NCBI GenBank assembly: GCA_008690995.1
Contig: VRMN01000007.1
Coordinates: 1 to 64,000 of the forward strand
Direction of reading: 5' to 3'
DNA: 64,000 bases
Source of the DNA: Porphyridium purpureum
Lineage: Eukaryota > Rhodophyta > Bangiophyceae > Porphyridiales > Porphyridiaceae
Shown here piece after piece: positions 60,790 through 64,000 of this stretch. Within the stretch, counting starts at the first letter, position 1. Every line of letters begins with the position of its first letter. The notes below the pieces were generated by a model. It was not told the origin of the DNA. It searched no databases and saw nothing but the letters and a program-made list of their open reading frames with translations. The position numbers and the translations under genes were made by a program.

Positions 60790-61450
60790 ATGAAGAACCT
60801 CGGTGATGAGTGCGGCTGCCGCCCGGGAAGGTACGTTCGGGGGCGACGCTTTGCGCTCGCGTGCGGCGCGTGCCGCCTTGGCGGCGCCTTTTTGCTCCAA
60901 CGCATGAACGGGCGATGCATGGCGTCAATGCCTTACTTCGCTTTGTTCGGGTGAGAGCCGCACGCTTCGCGTGTGAGGGAGCGCACGCGCAAGCGGCGAG
61001 CTCTTTGAGAAAAACACTGCATTGTTCGCACACTTTGAGCAAGAATCATCTCACCATGTTGTCTGCTGCTCTTCTTTTCATCCCTTGTTTTTTTTCCACT
61101 GCTCTTGCGTCTCTCCGGACTGGGTTTTTCGTTCTCTTTCCCTTGTTCTTCTTGTACTCGCGCGCGACCCCAATAGTGATGAGGAACTCCGCGTGCACGA
61201 CGGCATTGCCGGCGGCCTCGTCGCCATCGGCGCACTGGCCGGCATCTTCATCAAGCCGGCATTCGGATGGCTGGCGGCGGGCGTGGGCCTGCTGATGGTG
61301 CAGTCAGCCATCACGGGCTTCTGCCCCGTGCACTATGCGCTGTCCAAGACCAAGGTTGGCAAGTCGCCCGCGCAGAAGGCGTCGATGGACGGCAAGGACG
61401 CCGTCACCAAGCTCAGTGAGGATGCCAAGGATTTCCTGGGTGCAAAGTAG
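60790..61450 (+). CDS. DUF2892 small membrane protein, two exons
   Basis: Proposed exon 1 is 60790-60830 and exon 2 is 61177-61450, joined to give 104 residues starting MKNLGDECGCRPG|SDEELRVHDG. The intron (60831-61176, 346 nt) has a strong donor, AAG|GTACGT, and a pyrimidine-rich tract before the acceptor CAATAG. Splicing keeps the frame exactly. Without it the exon 2 frame has no ATG at all. The core GGLVAIGALAGIF...GWLAAGVGLLMVQSAITGFCPV matches DUF2892, a two-helix membrane domain found mostly in bacteria (YgaP-type), with the diagnostic FTGFCP-like ITGFCPV. The function is unknown; in some bacterial proteins the domain is fused to rhodanese. The C-terminus is a lysine-rich soluble tail (KSPAQKASMDGKDAVTKL). 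Bacterial or organellar ancestry is possible. Confidence 0.78.
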
Positions 61451-61656
61451 GCCACAGCGCGCTCGCCAGTTTGGGCATTTTCGACCGATAGATGAAACCT
61501 GCATGATGCGTGGTGACCGGTGTGTGGTCCTTCTGGTACTAAAAGGTCGCGTGTGTGGGTATGTGGTGGGTGGGTGAGTGGGTCGCTGTGTGATCATAAC
61601 GAGTAAACGCTTTGAACGAAACGCGCCCCAGCGCACGCGTTCGCACGGCAGCAGAC

Positions 61657-62601
61657 ATGGCCAGCACGCTCCGGATCGGGCTGTTCGCGGATGTACAATA
61701 CGCCGATAAGCCAGACAATCCGTGGCGCGACGAGTTTGGGCGCGCGCGGCTATCTTTCTTCCGCGGCGCGCTCAGCAACCTGGGCGACGCGCTCAGCCAG
61801 CTCGCGTCGCACTCTGGGCCAGGCGCGCTCGCATTTACCATCCAGCTCGGCGATATTGTGGATGGATACAAAGATGATGCGGCCCGCGGCGAGCAAGACC
61901 TGGCGACGGTCGTGGCGGAATTGAGAAAGTACCCGCTCCCGCGGCTGTTCCACGTGATCGGCAATCACTGCCGGTACGTGCCCCTGCCGGTGCTGAAGCG
62001 CGAGCTCGGCCTCGAGAAGGGCACGTACTACAGCTTCACGCCCGAACAGCACATCGAGTGGCGCTTCATTGTGCTGGACGCCTCGGAGGTGTATCCTGGA
62101 GCCATTGACGCCACGTCGGAAGACGAGACCCAGTTCCAGGCAGCATGTGAGCGGTGCCAGGTGCCGCAAATCCAGCGCGACGCGCGTAACGGAGCCGTGA
62201 CAAAGCAACAGCTGGAGTGGCTCGAATCGGAGATGTGCGTGGCACAAAAACGCAACCAGACCGTGCTGCTTTTTGGCCACTTCCCACTGTACGAGCACGC
62301 CAGTTGCACGTCTCATCTACTCATGAATGCGAGCGAGGTACTGGCAATCATGGACCGCTTTGAGCCGCACGTGCTTGCCTACTTTTGCGGCCACGACCAT
62401 GTCGGCGGCTATGCCGTGCGCAACAACGTGCACCACATTACTTTGCAGGGCATGCTCGAAGCACCAGTTGGCACGAACGCCTACGCCATTGCCTCTCTGC
62501 ATCGGACCGCGGACGTACTTGACAGCGCAGCCATAGACTTACGAGGCTTTGGCACCGTGCCTTCGCGCGTCCTCACCAAGAAGAGATCAGAACTGGTGTA
62601 G
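61657..62601 (+). CDS. ADPRM: Mn-dependent ADP-ribose/CDP-alcohol diphosphatase
   Basis: A 314-residue calcineurin-like metallophosphoesterase of the ADPRM type, which hydrolyses ADP-ribose, CDP-choline/ethanolamine and related nucleoside diphosphate compounds. The metal ligands are present in family order: D in LFADVQYADK (residue 12), D in IQLGDIVDGYKDD (about 65), N-H in VIGNHCRY (about 103), H in LFGHFPLYEH (about 207) and the GHDHVGGYA box (about 245). FADVQYADK and VHHITLQGMLEAPVGTNAYA are specific to this subfamily. No signal peptide is seen, so it is likely cytosolic. I chose ATG 61657; the frame upstream opens only with TTG. It is convergent with the UBE2O-like gene, stops 61 bp apart. 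Confidence 0.93.
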   Translation: MASTLRIGLFADVQYADKPDNPWRDEFGRARLSFFRGALSNLGDALSQLASHSGPGALAFTIQLGDIVDGYKDDAARGEQDLATVVAELRKYPLPRLFHVIGNHCRYVPLPVLKRELGLEKGTYYSFTPEQHIEWRFIVLDASEVYPGAIDATSEDETQFQAACERCQVPQIQRDARNGAVTKQQLEWLESEMCVAQKRNQTVLLFGHFPLYEHASCTSHLLMNASEVLAIMDRFEPHVLAYFCGHDHVGGYAVRNNVHHITLQGMLEAPVGTNAYAIASLHRTADVLDSAAIDLRGFGTVPSRVLTKKRSELV

Positions 62602-62662
62602 CAAGCAAAAGATTCTTTACAATGCACGCTCATTGTCCTGTCCCACAGCACCACCATCAACA

Positions 62663-64000
62663 TCATGCTTCCTCCTCGCCCCTGTTCTCTACCAGTGCAC
62701 GCAGTCGCGGCAATAAGCGCGAGACAGACAGAACAAAGGCGTTCGGCTCTGGTACCGAGCCAAGTTCCGCCGCAGATCCAGATGCGCACGGTTCCTGGTT
62801 TGACACGCTCCTCTCCATCCGCTGCAAAATGGCGCGGCCGACGCGCGCATAGTGCTGGCGAACGAAGCCAGCAAAGTCCAGTGGAACAGCTTGAGCGCCA
62901 TTCTCCAGCTGGCTGAGCACATGTCGAAGGGACAGAAGCAGTGTGCGTTCGTTGTAAAAGCGCGAATTCATTTGTCCCTCAATTGTCTCATTCATGCGCT
63001 CATACCCGGCTTCATTAAAATAAGGCTGCGCGTTGAACACAAGACCCTGCAAAGAAAGCAGCACGCGAAGCAGATTCGACGTCTTGGCATCCCATTTTTC
63101 GACACCATCTCCGTCCCATGTATTCAGAATGCTCAGACACACTTTTCCGTCCGCGTACAGATTTGGATTCAGCCGGCGGCCGTGCGAATGGAACCATACC
63201 TTTGGCGGAGCCGTGGGGTACTCCGCAGGCAGCAAAATGTCAAAGAGAAAGACAACGTCCTCGTACGGCGTGTCTTCCGGTCCTACAATGGCCGCGCGGA
63301 GGATGTCTAGTCGCGTCTCTGCCGCGCGGACATGGATACCACATCGCGGCAGGCTGGACGCAAGTAGATTCCATTCTTTTTGGACGCGCTGCACAAAGCC
63401 AGGCGACGTGAAGTCTGCAGACACAACGTTCGACTGCGCCTCGAAATGATGGTTCGGTAAATGCTCAACCAATTCAAAGTTTGCAAATGGTGTGTCAACT
63501 GTATCAGACCCTTCCGGTTCTCCTGTATCACTGTCTGGCCTGCGCAGCTGCGGAGACAACAGCGGCTGGTTACGGATATTGTCTTCTGTTCCACATGCGG
63601 AACTTTTGGACACACTACTAGAGCCACTGCTCCCCACCAAGCTATCCGCATCAGATAGCGACATTGCGAGCTCGGGTGAAGCGACGTGGCCTGCATCTTC
63701 TGAGGCCGCAGGGACAAGCATGGTCGTGGTAATGCCCGTGGACTCGTCAAAGTAAACTCGCGGGACGTGCACTTCTCCATTTTCGAGATCCATGTCCGTT
63801 CCATCATCTGTTTCATCACCGTCCTCGTCTTCGCCACCTTCCTCTCCCATTGCTTCTAGATGAATGAGTTCGCTCAGGGGTACCATGTCTCGAAACTGCG
63901 AAGACCCAGCCGAGCCGTTCCACTGCACCAGTGCGCTAGTACCCCACAGGTCCGCAATGGTACCGACCCAACGATCTCCACCGCTTGCGTACTTTTGCGG
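62663..64000 (-). CDS. UBE2O/PHO2-like large ubiquitin-conjugating enzyme, N-terminus outside window
   Basis: The C-terminal part (more than 440 residues) of an unusually large E2. The UBC fold begins near 63400 (FVQRVQKEWNLLASSLP) and includes GPEDTPYEDVVFLFDILLP, YPTAPPKVWFHSHGRRLNPNLY and the active-site cysteine in DGKVCLSILNTW. Then comes the long family-specific LLRVLLSLQGLVFNAQPYFNEAGYE. The NPN in place of HPN and this insert mark UBE2O (animals) and UBC24/PHO2 (plants), E2/E3 hybrids that ubiquitinate substrates directly. N-terminal to the UBC domain is a long acidic, serine-rich linker (MGEEGGEDEDGDETDDGTDMD). The frame stays open to the right edge of the window (WVGTIADLWGTSALVQW), consistent with the SH3-like domains that precede the linker in this family. 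Confidence 0.92.
   Translation of the reverse strand, partial: PQKYASGGDRWVGTIADLWGTSALVQWNGSAGSSQFRDMVPLSELIHLEAMGEEGGEDEDGDETDDGTDMDLENGEVHVPRVYFDESTGITTTMLVPAASEDAGHVASPELAMSLSDADSLVGSSGSSSVSKSSACGTEDNIRNQPLLSPQLRRPDSDTGEPEGSDTVDTPFANFELVEHLPNHHFEAQSNVVSADFTSPGFVQRVQKEWNLLASSLPRCGIHVRAAETRLDILRAAIVGPEDTPYEDVVFLFDILLPAEYPTAPPKVWFHSHGRRLNPNLYADGKVCLSILNTWDGDGVEKWDAKTSNLLRVLLSLQGLVFNAQPYFNEAGYERMNETIEGQMNSRFYNERTLLLSLRHVLSQLENGAQAVPLDFAGFVRQHYARVGRAILQRMERSVSNQEPCASGSAAELGSVPEPNAFVLSVSRLLPRLRALVENRGEEEA

Noticed and set aside
61022-61176. Unspliced start of the DUF2892 protein at 61022
   Set aside because: The codon is TTG, the stretch is pyrimidine-rich and hydrophobic in translation, and it ends in a good splice acceptor. 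It reads as intron.

Overview
The window is nuclear DNA of a unicellular eukaryote, most likely an alga. Evidence for a eukaryotic nucleus: it encodes an Sm core protein (SmD3), prefoldin 2, cytosolic ribosomal protein P1, mitochondrial OXA1 and MIC10, an ER fatty-acid elongase, a SHAQKYF-type MYB factor and a UBE2O-type E2. Genes are compact and nearly intron-free (one intron is well supported), and the gene-rich half is GC-rich. The combination would fit a mesophilic unicellular red alga such as Porphyridium; that name is inference.

Left half (1 to about 34 kb), transposon-dominated. Two copies of a tyrosine-recombinase (Crypton-like) DNA element lie at 475-1224 (minus, relic) and 8716-10338 (plus, broken). 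Two old, unrelated Ty1/copia fossils lie at about 2225-7830 (plus) and 11662-16484 (minus, with clearly diverged LTRs). A third, young copia family has hit this stretch three times: a solo LTR (16751-17057), a nearly whole minus-strand copy (17285-22257) and a whole-looking plus-strand copy (23659-28629). Each has its own 5-bp target duplication (AAATG, ATAAT, GAAAT). The last two form a 5-kb inverted repeat around a 1.4-kb spacer. From 28.6 to 34.2 kb I see AT-richer decayed sequence and no convincing gene.

Right half (34-64 kb), host genes. In order: armadillo-like protein (+), prefoldin 2 (+), SmD3 (+), a very large UPL1/HUWE1-like protein with no HECT domain (-), OXA1 (-), ELO elongase (+), MIC10 (-), MYB factor (-), a gene-poor 5-kb gap, GT61 glycosyltransferase (+), ribosomal P1 (+), a two-exon DUF2892 membrane protein (+), ADP-ribose/CDP-alcohol diphosphatase (+) and a UBE2O-like E2 (-, running off the right edge). 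OXA1 and ELO are divergent and share a 355-bp promoter region. An 8-bp word, GGTACAGT/ACTGTACC, recurs upstream of several of these genes and in the LTRs, and is the best candidate for an undescribed core-promoter element here.

The genes do not form a single pathway; they are mixed housekeeping functions (splicing, folding, translation, mitochondrial membrane biogenesis, lipid elongation, ubiquitination). Where the first codon of an open frame is GTG or TTG, I moved the start to a plausible ATG.
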